DNA from: Sphingomonadaceae bacterium
GTDB lineage: Bacteria; Pseudomonadota; Alphaproteobacteria; Sphingomonadales; Sphingomonadaceae
DNA: 64,000 bases
Assembly (NCBI GenBank): GCA_027533105.1
Contig: JAPZTW010000006.1
Location: 62,001 to 126,000 of the forward strand
Direction: 5' to 3'
Shown here: positions 1 through 10,227 of the stretch, piece after piece
How positions within the stretch are numbered: the first letter of the stretch is position 1
How the letters are laid out: the number at the start of each line of letters is the position of its first letter
Position numbers and translations under genes: made by a program
Notes under the pieces: generated by a model
Told to the model about the DNA's origin: nothing
The model's database searches: none
Seen by the model: only the letters and a program-made list of their open reading frames with translations

Positions 1-249
1 GATTGCCAGTGGTCCGGGCCACTGTTGTTCAGCCCGGGGACCAGCAGGACCAGAGGCTCGGGGGCGGAAGTGGCATGTCGTGAGTGGGCCATGCGGCGTC
101 TCCTGAGTGTGAGGGGAAGCCGGTCGACTCTGTATACGTCCCGGTGAGCCGCGATTTATAATCTACCAATTCAGTAGACAAAGAAGATTTCCTGCCCCGG
201 TGCTGAATTTTTTCTTTGTGATTCCCTCTGACCACACCCACCACATATT

Positions 250-373
250 GAGTCCGCAGCGAATCCCGGGACTCTAGATGCTGTGTCGGACTCGCTCTGT
301 TCCGCCTCTGACTCAGCCCGAATCACAAGGATTCCTGCGGAGTCGCCCCTTGACGCGGGACTCCGGATGACTC
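250..373. promoter_or_regulatory. Array of 10 GANTC (CcrM) sites at ~10-bp multiples upstream of ccrM
   Basis: Direct reading: GANTC starts at 250, 261, 270, 289, 310, 320, 330, 340, 359, 369; additional sites at 126 and 220. Confidence 0.9.
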
Positions 374-377
374 ACCC

Positions 378-386
378 TGTGGATAA
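378..386 (-). promoter_or_regulatory. Perfect DnaA-box-like 9-mer (TTATCCACA on minus strand)
   Basis: tgtggataa on + strand, 24 bp before the ccrM ATG. Confidence 0.6.
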
Positions 387-1544
<1,158 letters not shown>

Positions 1545-1730
1545 TCCGGCGCGTACTGTCCTACTGCGGCTGAGCGGGCTAGAAGTGGCGGCCATGACTG
1601 CACTCCGCCCCGTCTGCCGCCACTTTCTCGGGCCAATGGGCAGCTACGGTTTTTTTGCTCCTGAACAGTGGTCCATGTGGTCCACGCCTGCGGGGTCGGG
1701 GCCGGAAATGGGGCCGGAAAGAGGGTAACG

Positions 1731-2831
1731 ATGACCAGCACTTTCTACCTCCGCCCGATTGCCCTCGCCGATTCGCCGCAGAGCGAGGATGGCGAGGCGG
1801 TGCGGCTGGCGGGCGGGCTGACCTATGCCAGCCGCTTTGCCGTGATCGAACGCGCCGGTGGCCGGGTGATCGGGCGCGAACGCTATTCGGCGGCCGAGCT
1901 GCGGGCCACGCTGGGCGATCTGCCGCAGGCCGTGCAGGAACAGTTCGCCAACCTGCAACGCGTCCACGCCCCGCTGCAATGCGGTGCGCGCACCCTGCGG
2001 CTTGACCAGCCCCAGGTCATGGGCATCCTCAACATCACGCCGGACAGCTTTTCAGACGGCGGGCAGTTCATGGACGATCCCGAGATCGCCGGGGCCCACG
2101 CCGCTGCCATGCTGGAAGCGGGCGCGGCGATCATCGACATTGGCGGGGAAAGCACGCGGCCTGGGGCTGCGGCGGTCTGGGAAGGCGATGAGCTGAAGCG
2201 CGTGGTGCCGATGGTCGAGCGGCTGGCGGCGATGGGTGCCGCGATCTCGATCGACAGCCGCCGCGCCGGGGTGATGGAGGCCGCACTGGCCGCGGGCGCG
2301 CACGTGATCAACGACGTCTCCGCGCTGCGCCACGATCCGCGCAGTCTGGACCTGGCCGCGCGTTCTGCCGCGCCGGTGGTGCTGATGCACGCCCCCGGCG
2401 ATGGCGACGATCTGCACAGCGGGGGCGGCTATGCCGACGTGGTGCTCGACGTGTTCGACTGGCTGGCGGCGCGGCGCGATGCGGCGGTCGCGGCGGGCAT
2501 CGCGCGCGAGAAGATCCTGCTCGATCCGGGCATCGGCTTTGGCAAGTCGGTGGCGGACAACCTGGCGTTGCTCAATGCCTTGCCGCTGTTCCACGCGCTC
2601 GGCCAGCCGCTCCTGCTGGGGGCCAGCCGCAAGCGGATGATCGGGGCGCTGTCGGCCGAGGCCCCGGCGCACCAGCGGCTCGGCGGTTCGCTGATGCTCG
2701 CCGCCAAGGCGCTGGAGGCCGGGGTGCAGGTGCTGCGGGTCCACGACGTGCCGGAAACCGTGCAGGCCGCGCGGGTCTGGCGCGGGCTGCGCGATGCGGC
2801 ACTGACCGACTTCAGCCAGCTAGCCGGGTGA
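1731..2831 (+). CDS. folP: Dihydropteroate synthase
   Basis: [35 protein letters not shown] motifs; ATG at 1731 within the longer ORF. Confidence 0.95.
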   Translation: MTSTFYLRPIALADSPQSEDGEAVRLAGGLTYASRFAVIERAGGRVIGRERYSAAELRATLGDLPQAVQEQFANLQRVHAPLQCGARTLRLDQPQVMGILNITPDSFSDGGQFMDDPEIAGAHAAAMLEAGAAIIDIGGESTRPGAAAVWEGDELKRVVPMVERLAAMGAAISIDSRRAGVMEAALAAGAHVINDVSALRHDPRSLDLAARSAAPVVLMHAPGDGDDLHSGGGYADVVLDVFDWLAARRDAAVAAGIAREKILLDPGIGFGKSVADNLALLNALPLFHALGQPLLLGASRKRMIGALSAEAPAHQRLGGSLMLAAKALEAGVQVLRVHDVPETVQAARVWRGLRDAALTDFSQLAG

Positions 2832-3599
2832 AGCGGCGGACCCGGCCAGCAGGCCGCCGTCAATGTTGAACTCGGCCCCGGTGATGTAACCGGCCTCATC
2901 AGAAGCCAGCATCACCGCCACGGCCGCCACTTCCTCCACCGTGCCGAAGCGGCGCAGCGGGGTGTCGGCCACAAAGGCGGCCAGTCGCTCCGCCCGGTCG
3001 GGACCATCGCCCAGCATGGCGTCCCACATCTCGGTCAGGATCGCGGCGGGGTGGATCGAATTGCAGCGGATCTGCCAGCCCTGCTGCGCGCAATAGAGCG
3101 CGACCGACTTGGTATGGTTGCGCACCGCCGCCTTGCTGCTGGCATAGGCCGCCGCCCCGGGAATGCCGACCAGGCCCGAACGCGAGGAGATGTTGATGAT
3201 CGAGCCAGCCCCCCGCCCCTTCATCGCGGCGATGGCATACCGGCACCCCAGGAACGTGCCATCGAGGTTGGTGGCATGAACCGCGCGCCAATCGGCCAGG
3301 CTGGCATGTTCGGGATCGTGCGGGCCGGGCGAAGCCTCGAACCCGGTGATCCCGGCGTTGTTGACCAGCACGTCGCAGGTCGGGACAGCGGCGGCAAGCG
3401 CCGCCCAGTCCGCCTCCTCGCGCACGTCGAGCGGGTGGAAGGTGCAACCGACCGCAGCCGCTGCAGCCGTGCCGCCAGCGTCATCGAGATCGGTGAGGAT
3501 GACAGTGGCCCCTTCGCGCTGGAAGGCGGCCGCGATGGCGCGGCCAATGCCGCGCGCCGCGCCGGTGACGACGCAGGTCTTACCCGTAAGTCTGGGCAT
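2820..3599 (-). CDS. SDR family oxidoreductase
   Basis: [25 protein letters not shown] motifs; 3' end overlaps the folP 3' end by 12 bp. Confidence 0.9.
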   Translation of the reverse strand: MPRLTGKTCVVTGAARGIGRAIAAAFQREGATVILTDLDDAGGTAAAAAVGCTFHPLDVREEADWAALAAAVPTCDVLVNNAGITGFEASPGPHDPEHASLADWRAVHATNLDGTFLGCRYAIAAMKGRGAGSIINISSRSGLVGIPGAAAYASSKAAVRNHTKSVALYCAQQGWQIRCNSIHPAAILTEMWDAMLGDGPDRAERLAAFVADTPLRRFGTVEEVAAVAVMLASDEAGYITGAEFNIDGGLLAGSAASPG

Positions 3600-3845
3600 G
3601 GAGATATCCTTGAACATGTGAACGGCAGCGCGGCGCCGACGGGCCCCGCGATCTGGTTGGAAGTTGTTCCGCCTCAGCGGTGCCGCTTGTTCACTGCAGG
3701 TCTCCTGGAAGTGCGGCCCGTTTACCGCGCACCGGTCGGAAAGGCAAATCGCCCCCGGCGTGATCGTCGTCACGGTGAAGATTCCCGGCCTATGTCATTG
3801 ACTTGTATGCAGGCAGGAAGACCTGCCAGATCTCAGGGGAAAACG

Positions 3846-4739
3846 ATGCGCAACACGATCATCGCGGCCGCACTGGCCCTTTCGCTGGCTCCGGTTACCG
3901 CCGCAGCCCAGACCGCGCCCGACCAGGACGCCGACCGCGCCGCCGACCGGCTCGACCGGACGATTGATCGCGCCTTGTCGGACCGGCGGGCTGGCCGCGG
4001 CCCCGCCGCACTCGAAAGTGCGAAGAAACCGACCTGGACCATCGAGTTCTCCACTCCGCTGGCCTTCAATTCGAACATCGGCAACGAAAGCACCGGCGCG
4101 AAGAGCTCAAGCTATGTCGACCCCACCTTCAAGCTGACCGGCCGTTGGGAAGTGGACGGCATGGCGATCACCGCCGAGGCCGGTACCAATACCCAGGCGT
4201 TCAGCAGCAATTCGAGCTATGACAATGCCACGGTCTATGGCCGCTTTGCCGTGGCCAAGCAGGACAACAAGGTTTCGGGCCAGTTCCTGCCCTATGCCGA
4301 ATACCGGGTGCTCTCGATCTACGATGGCATCTATGACCAGCATTCGATCACCCTGCACCAGTTCAGCGCCGGGGTGCGGACCACCTTCAACCTGGGCGGC
4401 AGCGAGACCGACAAGCTGAAGCTCAACCTCGCCGCCGCGCGCCGCGAGGCCAGCGTGGCCACTGCCGAGCAATGGCGCTACACCGCCTCGGCCACTTACC
4501 TGAACGGGTCGGGGCTGAGCATTTCCGCCCAGTTCCGCTTCGCCGACTTCTCGGGCGGGACCAATGCCGGCCGGATCGACAAGAACCTGCAACTCGGGAT
4601 CGGCTATGAGGTCGAGCTTGACCCCGAACTGACCCTGACGCTGGGCACGACCTTCGAACGCAACTGGTCCAATCGCGCCAACCGCGATTACACGACCTGG
4701 GACCTGGGCCCGGCGATCAGCCTGACCCGGTCGTTCTAG
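3846..4739 (+). CDS. Secreted/outer-membrane beta-barrel-like protein of unknown function
   Basis: Signal peptide MRNTIIAAALALSLAPVTAAAQ; alternating beta-rich body; C-terminal Phe. Confidence 0.7.
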   Translation: MRNTIIAAALALSLAPVTAAAQTAPDQDADRAADRLDRTIDRALSDRRAGRGPAALESAKKPTWTIEFSTPLAFNSNIGNESTGAKSSSYVDPTFKLTGRWEVDGMAITAEAGTNTQAFSSNSSYDNATVYGRFAVAKQDNKVSGQFLPYAEYRVLSIYDGIYDQHSITLHQFSAGVRTTFNLGGSETDKLKLNLAAARREASVATAEQWRYTASATYLNGSGLSISAQFRFADFSGGTNAGRIDKNLQLGIGYEVELDPELTLTLGTTFERNWSNRANRDYTTWDLGPAISLTRSF

Positions 4740-4741
4740 GC

Positions 4742-7027
4742 CTAGAACTTGTTGTCGCGCGGGAAGCCGTTGGGCGGTAGTCGTCCAGCCGCCCCGCGCG
4801 CCACCTTCCACAGCCGCATGTCGCTTTCTGTGCGGGTGCGGCCGCTCTCGCCGCCCATCTTCCAGCTGAGGCCTTCCTCCAGCTTGAGCGTGGTCGCATC
4901 GGACAGGCCGCCGTCGCGGAAGCGTTGCAGGGTCACCCCCTGCCCCTTGGCGAGGACCGGCAGCTCTTCGAGGCTGAAGATCACCAGCTTGCGGTTGTCG
5001 CCCACCACGGCGACGTGATCGTGCTCGGGCGGGATTTCGCGCACCACGGCCAGCTTCACGCCCGGCTTGGTGGTCATCACCCCGCGGCCCTTGCGGGTTT
5101 CGGCGAGCAGTTCGTCTGCCTCGGCCGCGAAGCCGCGCCCGGCATTGCTGGCCAGCAGCAGCTGCGCCTTGGGCCGATAGACCAGCAGGCCGACGATTTC
5201 CGCCCCGGCATCGATGTCAATCATCGTCCGGATCGGTTCGCCAAACCCGCGCGCCGAAGGCAGCTTGTCGCACCCCAGGGTATAGAACCGGCCGTTGTCG
5301 CAGGCCACCAGCAGCTTGTCGGTGGTCTGGGCGTGGAGCGCGAAGGCCGGGCCATCGCCCTCCTTGAACTTGAATTCCTTGTCGAGCGGCTCGTGGCCCG
5401 AAGCGCCCCGGATCCAGCCCTTGGCCGAGAGGATCACCGTGACCGGGGCCTTCTCGATCATCGCGTCCATGCTGAATTCGACCGTCGGGGCGGCTTCGGC
5501 AATGGTGGTGCGGCGGCGGCCGAGCGCGGTATCCTCGGCATAGTCCTTGCGCAGGTTGGCCATGTCGCGCTTCAGCCGGGTACGCTGGCGGGCCGGACTT
5601 TCGAGCAGCTTTTCGAGCTCGTCCTTTTCGGCCAGCAGATCGTCGCGCTCGCGCCGGAGCTCCATTTCCTCAAGCTTGCGCAAGCTGCGCAGCCGCATGT
5701 TGAGGATTGCCTCGGCCTGGCGCTCGGTCAGGCCGAACTCGGCCATCATCACCGGTTTCGGTTCGTCCTCGGTGCGGATGATCTCGATGATCCGGTCGAG
5801 ATTGAGATAGGCGATGATATAGCCGTCGAGCAGCTCCAGCCGGTCGGCAATCTTTGCCAGGCGGTGCTGGCTGCGGCGGACCAGGATGTCGATCTGGCTC
5901 TTGATCCATTCCTGCAGCACCAGCTTCAGGCTGAGCACGCCCGGCGTGCGGCTGGCATCGAGGACATTCAGGTTGAGGCCGAACCGCGTTTCGAGGTCCG
6001 TCAGCTTGAACAGCGATTCCTTGAGCAGTTCGGGATCGACGTTGCGGCTCTTCGGCACGAAGATCAGCCGGATCTGCTCGTCCGATTCATCGCGGACGTC
6101 TTCCAGGATCGGCAGCTTCTTGTCAGCGATCAGCTGGGCGACCTGCTCGATCAGCTTGCCCTTGGGCAGCTGATAGGGGATTTCAGAGATGACCAGCTGC
6201 CAGGCGCCGCCGCCCAGTTTCTCGATCCCCGTGTCTTCCCAGGTGCCATCGGGATTGCGCCCGGTCGAGAAGCGGCCGCGCACGCGCAGCGCGCCGCGGC
6301 CGGTTTCATAAGCGCGGGAAATCACCTCGCGGCTTTCGGCCACGATCCCGCCGGTCGGGAAGTCCGGCCCCTGGAACAGCTCCATCAGCTGGGAATGCTC
6401 GGCGTGCGGATTGTCGATCAGCAGCAGGGTGGCGTCGATGATCTCGGCCACGTTGTGGCTGGGGATGTTGGTGGCCATCCCCACCGCGATCCCGCTGGAG
6501 CCATTGGCCAGCAGGTTCGGGAACAGGCCGGGGAAGATTTCCGGCTCTTCCTCTTCGCCGTTGTAGGTCGGGATAAAGTTGACCGTGCCTTCGTCCAGCC
6601 CCGCCATCAGCTGAATCGCGGTCTTGGTCAGGCGGGCTTCGGTGTAACGATAGGCGGCGGCGTTATCGCCGTCGATATTGCCGAAGTTGCCCTGCCCCTC
6701 GACCAGCGGATAGCGCAGGCTGAAATCCTGGGCGAGGCGGACCATCGCGTCATAGACCGAGGCATCGCCGTGCGGGTGATACTTGCCGATCACGTCGCCC
6801 ACCACGCGCGCCGACTTCTTGAAGGCGTCGTTGGGATTGAGCTTCAGCTGCCGCATCGCCCAGAGCAGGCGGCGGTGGACCGGCTTCAGCCCGTCGCGCA
6901 GATCGGGGAGCGAGCGCGCGGTGATCGTGGACAGGGCATAAACGAGGTAGCGTTCGCTGAGCGCGGCATCGAACGGCGCGTCAACGATGGCGTCAAAGGG
7001 ATCGGGTTCGGTGGTGTCGGTGGCCAT
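4742..7027 (-). CDS. parC: DNA topoisomerase IV subunit A
   Basis: [45 protein letters not shown]; GyrA/ParC family. Confidence 0.93.
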   Translation of the reverse strand: MATDTTEPDPFDAIVDAPFDAALSERYLVYALSTITARSLPDLRDGLKPVHRRLLWAMRQLKLNPNDAFKKSARVVGDVIGKYHPHGDASVYDAMVRLAQDFSLRYPLVEGQGNFGNIDGDNAAAYRYTEARLTKTAIQLMAGLDEGTVNFIPTYNGEEEEPEIFPGLFPNLLANGSSGIAVGMATNIPSHNVAEIIDATLLLIDNPHAEHSQLMELFQGPDFPTGGIVAESREVISRAYETGRGALRVRGRFSTGRNPDGTWEDTGIEKLGGGAWQLVISEIPYQLPKGKLIEQVAQLIADKKLPILEDVRDESDEQIRLIFVPKSRNVDPELLKESLFKLTDLETRFGLNLNVLDASRTPGVLSLKLVLQEWIKSQIDILVRRSQHRLAKIADRLELLDGYIIAYLNLDRIIEIIRTEDEPKPVMMAEFGLTERQAEAILNMRLRSLRKLEEMELRRERDDLLAEKDELEKLLESPARQRTRLKRDMANLRKDYAEDTALGRRRTTIAEAAPTVEFSMDAMIEKAPVTVILSAKGWIRGASGHEPLDKEFKFKEGDGPAFALHAQTTDKLLVACDNGRFYTLGCDKLPSARGFGEPIRTMIDIDAGAEIVGLLVYRPKAQLLLASNAGRGFAAEADELLAETRKGRGVMTTKPGVKLAVVREIPPEHDHVAVVGDNRKLVIFSLEELPVLAKGQGVTLQRFRDGGLSDATTLKLEEGLSWKMGGESGRTRTESDMRLWKVARGAAGRLPPNGFPRDNKF

Positions 7028-7069
7028 GGGATTTGCGCCCTAGCAGGCCGGGATTCCGCTCGCCAAGGG

Positions 7070-7402
7070 TCAGCGGCGCTGCATGTCGTGGCTTTCCCCC
7101 GGAATCCGCACCTCGAGCCCATCGAGCGCTTCGCTCAGGGTGATCTGGCAGGCGAGACGACTGGTGCGGCTGACCCCCGCGGCTAGGTCCAGCATGTCTT
7201 CCTCGTCCTCGCTGGCGCGCGGCAGGCGGGCGAACCAGTCGGGCGATACGATCACGTGACAGGTGGAACAGGCCATCTGCCCCTCGCAGGTGCCTTCCAG
7301 CGGCATGTCGGCGTTCTGGGCCACTTCCAGCAGGCAATCGCCCGCCTTGGCCTCTGCCGCAACGCGCTTGCCCTGGGCGGTGATGAAGTGAACGGCGACC
7401 AT
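7070..7402 (-). CDS. 2Fe-2S ferredoxin (adrenodoxin type)
   Basis: CEGQMACSTCHVIV plus downstream Cys (RLACQI). Confidence 0.88.
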   Translation of the reverse strand: MVAVHFITAQGKRVAAEAKAGDCLLEVAQNADMPLEGTCEGQMACSTCHVIVSPDWFARLPRASEDEEDMLDLAAGVSRTSRLACQITLSEALDGLEVRIPGESHDMQRR

Positions 7403-7404
7403 GT

Positions 7405-8496
7405 TCAAACTCCCTGGGCCTGGGCGGCGACTTCGATCGCGCGGCAGGCCGTCTCGACTTCCTCGATCGTGGTATAGCGGCCAAAGCCGAGGCGGATCGA
7501 ATTGCGCGCCTCCTTTGGCTCCAGCCCGATCGCGCTGAGCACCCGGCTTGGCGCGCCGGTGCCGCTGCCACAGGCCGACCCGGCAGAAAAGGCAATATCG
7601 CGGCAATCGCTGAGCAGGCGCGGGAAGTTCAGCCCCGCCAGCCGCAGGTTGAGGTTGCCCGGCCAGCGGGCCGCCTCGCTGCCGTTGATCGTCCAGCGCG
7701 ACAGGATCGCCCGCGCCGCGCTGGCGAGACCCGACAGGTGCTGGAAATCGGCATCCATGCGCGCCTTCGCCAGGGCTGCTGCCGCGCCGAACCCGGCACA
7801 GAGCGCGGGGGACAGCGTGCCAGAGCGCAGGCCGCTTTCCTGTCCGCCTCCCGCGATCAACGGGCCGATCTTGACCCCGTCGCGCACCCACAGCGCGCCG
7901 ATCCCCTTGGGACCATAGAGCTTGTGCGCGGTAATCGCGATCAGGTCGGCGTTCTCGGGCGAGGCCACCTTGCCCGCCCCCTGAACCGCATCGCACAGGA
8001 ACAGCGCCCCCGCTTCGTGCGCCCGTTCGGCCAGGCGTTCGACCGGCTGGATCGTGCCGATCTCGTTGTTTACCTGCATTACCGCAACCAGACCCAAGCC
8101 TTTCGGCAGGGGAACCTCTGGATCGACCAGCCCGGCCGGGCTGACCGGCAATTCGTGCAGTTCGGCCCCGCTCGCCACGGCGGCGTTGACCACGGCCGAA
8201 TGTTCGATCGCGGAATAGGCAATCCTGCCATGGTCACGGGTGCGGATCGCCTGGTTGAGCGCCTCGGTCGCCCCGCTGGTGAAGATCACCCGGCCACCCT
8301 TCGGAAGGAGTTCGGCAACCTGTTCGCGCGCCACTTCCACGGCTGCTGCTGCCGCCCGGCCAGCGCGGTGCATCGAGTGCGGATTGGCAAAGCCCATAGT
8401 CTCCGGGCCAGCGAGCCACGGCAGCATCGCCTGCAGCGCCTCGGGCGCCAGCGGCGTCGTCGCCTGGTGGTCAAGATAGATCGGCTGGGAGGGCAT
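7405..8496 (-). CDS. Cysteine desulfurase (NifS/IscS-like aminotransferase class V)
   Basis: YLDHQATTPLAPEAL, AITAHKLYGPKGIGAL, FSAGSACGSGT. Confidence 0.92.
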   Translation of the reverse strand: MPSQPIYLDHQATTPLAPEALQAMLPWLAGPETMGFANPHSMHRAGRAAAAAVEVAREQVAELLPKGGRVIFTSGATEALNQAIRTRDHGRIAYSAIEHSAVVNAAVASGAELHELPVSPAGLVDPEVPLPKGLGLVAVMQVNNEIGTIQPVERLAERAHEAGALFLCDAVQGAGKVASPENADLIAITAHKLYGPKGIGALWVRDGVKIGPLIAGGGQESGLRSGTLSPALCAGFGAAAALAKARMDADFQHLSGLASAARAILSRWTINGSEAARWPGNLNLRLAGLNFPRLLSDCRDIAFSAGSACGSGTGAPSRVLSAIGLEPKEARNSIRLGFGRYTTIEEVETACRAIEVAAQAQGV

Positions 8497-8629
8497 GATC
8501 GCTTGTCGTTGCTTTTCGGACAGTCGTTTCTATATAGCGCCTCTCTCCCGTTCATAGCCCTATCCGGCCCGGCAGGCCATTTTCCGGCCGCCGCGGATCG
8601 GGCGTCAGTCGAAAGCAGGTACCAAGCCG

Positions 8630-9286
8630 ATGCCGTCAGTCATCTTCCCCGGTCCCGAAGGTCGCCTCGAAGGGCGTTTCCAGCCCGCCTCGCGTCCGCG
8701 CGCGCCGGTCGCCATGATCCTGCACCCGCACCCCCAGGCGGGCGGGACAATGAACGATCGCATCACCATGGCGATGTACAAGACCTTCCAGGCGCGCGGC
8801 TTTGCCACCCTGCGGTTCAATTTCCGCGGCGTCGGTCGCAGCCAGGGCAGCTTTGACAACGGCATTGGCGAACTGTCCGATGCCGCCGCCGCGCTCGACT
8901 GGGTGCAGTCGATCCACCCCGAAGCCAGCACGACCTGGATCGCGGGCTACAGCTTTGGCGCGCTGATCGGCATGCAGCTGCTGATGCGCCGCCCGGAAAT
9001 CCGCGGCTTCATCTCGGTCGCCCCGCCGGCGAACATGTACGATTTCAGCTTCCTCGCCCCCTGCCCGGCCTCGGGCATCATCATCCAGGGCGCGGCCGAT
9101 ACGGTGGTGACGCCCGGCGCGGTGCAGAAGCTGGTCGACAAGCTGCGTACGCAGAAGCACATCACGATCCACCATGACGAAGTGCCGCGCGCCAACCACT
9201 TCTTCGAGAACGAGCTGGATGACATGATGCGGGCGGTCGACAATTACCTCGACATGCGCCTCGCGCCGGATTGCCCGATCCGGTAA
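8630..9286 (+). CDS. Alpha/beta hydrolase (COG2945-type)
   Basis: LHPHPQAGGTMNDRI, RGVGRSQGSFDNG, AGYSFGALIG. Confidence 0.88.
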   Translation: MPSVIFPGPEGRLEGRFQPASRPRAPVAMILHPHPQAGGTMNDRITMAMYKTFQARGFATLRFNFRGVGRSQGSFDNGIGELSDAAAALDWVQSIHPEASTTWIAGYSFGALIGMQLLMRRPEIRGFISVAPPANMYDFSFLAPCPASGIIIQGAADTVVTPGAVQKLVDKLRTQKHITIHHDEVPRANHFFENELDDMMRAVDNYLDMRLAPDCPIR

Positions 9287-9302
9287 CTGGCCAGACCGCT
9301 GA

Positions 9303-9509
9303 TCAGGTCGGCGTTTCAGCCGCCTTGGTAACCGGCGCCTCGCCCGAGGCGTCGGGGATCGTCCAGATTCCGACATTGAGTGCTGCCACCAGCGCCAGGA
9401 TCACCAGTAGCATGGCCTTGCGCCGGTCTCCGCGCCGCCATTGCAGCACGGCCCCGGCGCCCAGCACCAGAACGGCCAGCATCAACAGGGCCAGTACGGT
9501 CTCGATCAT
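9303..9509 (-). CDS. Small membrane protein, hypothetical
   Basis: 68 aa, one to two hydrophobic helices; abuts the next gene. Confidence 0.6.
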   Translation of the reverse strand: MIETVLALLMLAVLVLGAGAVLQWRRGDRRKAMLLVILALVAALNVGIWTIPDASGEAPVTKAAETPT

Positions 9510-10066
9510 CTGAACAGCTTGCCCGCCATATCGATGATATCGTCCAGCGGATTGCCATCGCCGTCAAGGTCGAGCATCCCGGCCAGCCCGCCGCCCGGCC
9601 CGCTCGCGAGAATCTCGCTCACCCCGCCCAGCTGGCCGCTGCCCATGGCGCGGGCCGAAAGGTAACCGCCCACCAGCATCGCCAGCCGCGGCAGCATCTG
9701 CTTGAGCGTGGCCGGATCGATTCCCGTGCGCGCCGCAACATCGGCGGCCAGAGTGCGGCTGACATCGGCTGAGCCGAAAATCTCGCCGAGCACGCCATTG
9801 CCCCGCGCGACATCGGTCGGCTCGGGCCCCATGACATTGGCGGCCAGCGCCCCACCACCGTGGCGACCGAGCATCTCGATCATCCCGGCCAGCCCGGTTT
9901 CCCCGCCACCGGCTGCTTCGGTCTGCTTGCGAAAGCCGCCCAGGATCGCGGGCAGCATGGCCTCGGCTCCGGCGATTGCCGTTGCGGGCGCAATGCCAAG
10001 ATCTCTGGATACAGCCTCAAGACCACCGCTACGCCGCAGCGTGTCGAGCAGCACCTGCTCACTCAT
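9506..10066 (-). CDS. DUF937 / YidB-like protein
   Basis: Gly/Ala-rich DUF937-like composition, GNPLDDIIDMAGKLF C-terminus; start at MSEQVLLDTLR. Confidence 0.65.
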   Translation of the reverse strand: MSEQVLLDTLRRSGGLEAVSRDLGIAPATAIAGAEAMLPAILGGFRKQTEAAGGGETGLAGMIEMLGRHGGGALAANVMGPEPTDVARGNGVLGEIFGSADVSRTLAADVAARTGIDPATLKQMLPRLAMLVGGYLSARAMGSGQLGGVSEILASGPGGGLAGMLDLDGDGNPLDDIIDMAGKLFR

Positions 10067-10227
10067 CGGGGACTCCATTGCGACGTTTTTTCGTTTTGAC
10101 CCGGCTGCGACCCCGTGGCCATCAGGGTTAACCCGATTATCGCTCTGTTTTCTAGCCGTATCTGCAACTAGGTACATTGCGCAGTGCGAATTTGACACAA
10201 TTGCGTGCAATCCGCACGATGCAAGGC

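Noticed and set aside
29-244. 71-aa minus-strand ORF at the window start
   Set aside because: No motifs, in a non-coding region upstream of ccrM; likely spurious.
1580-1632. Hairpin agaagtggcggc/gccgccactttct after ccrM
   Set aside because: Stem is plausible but the loop is long and the T-run is ~18 nt further on; not confident as a terminator.
4925-7186. 753-aa ORF antisense to parC
   Set aside because: Mirror ORF of a clear parC gene; composition (Gln/Gly/Arg/Asp-rich) typical of antisense reading in GC-rich codon-biased DNA.
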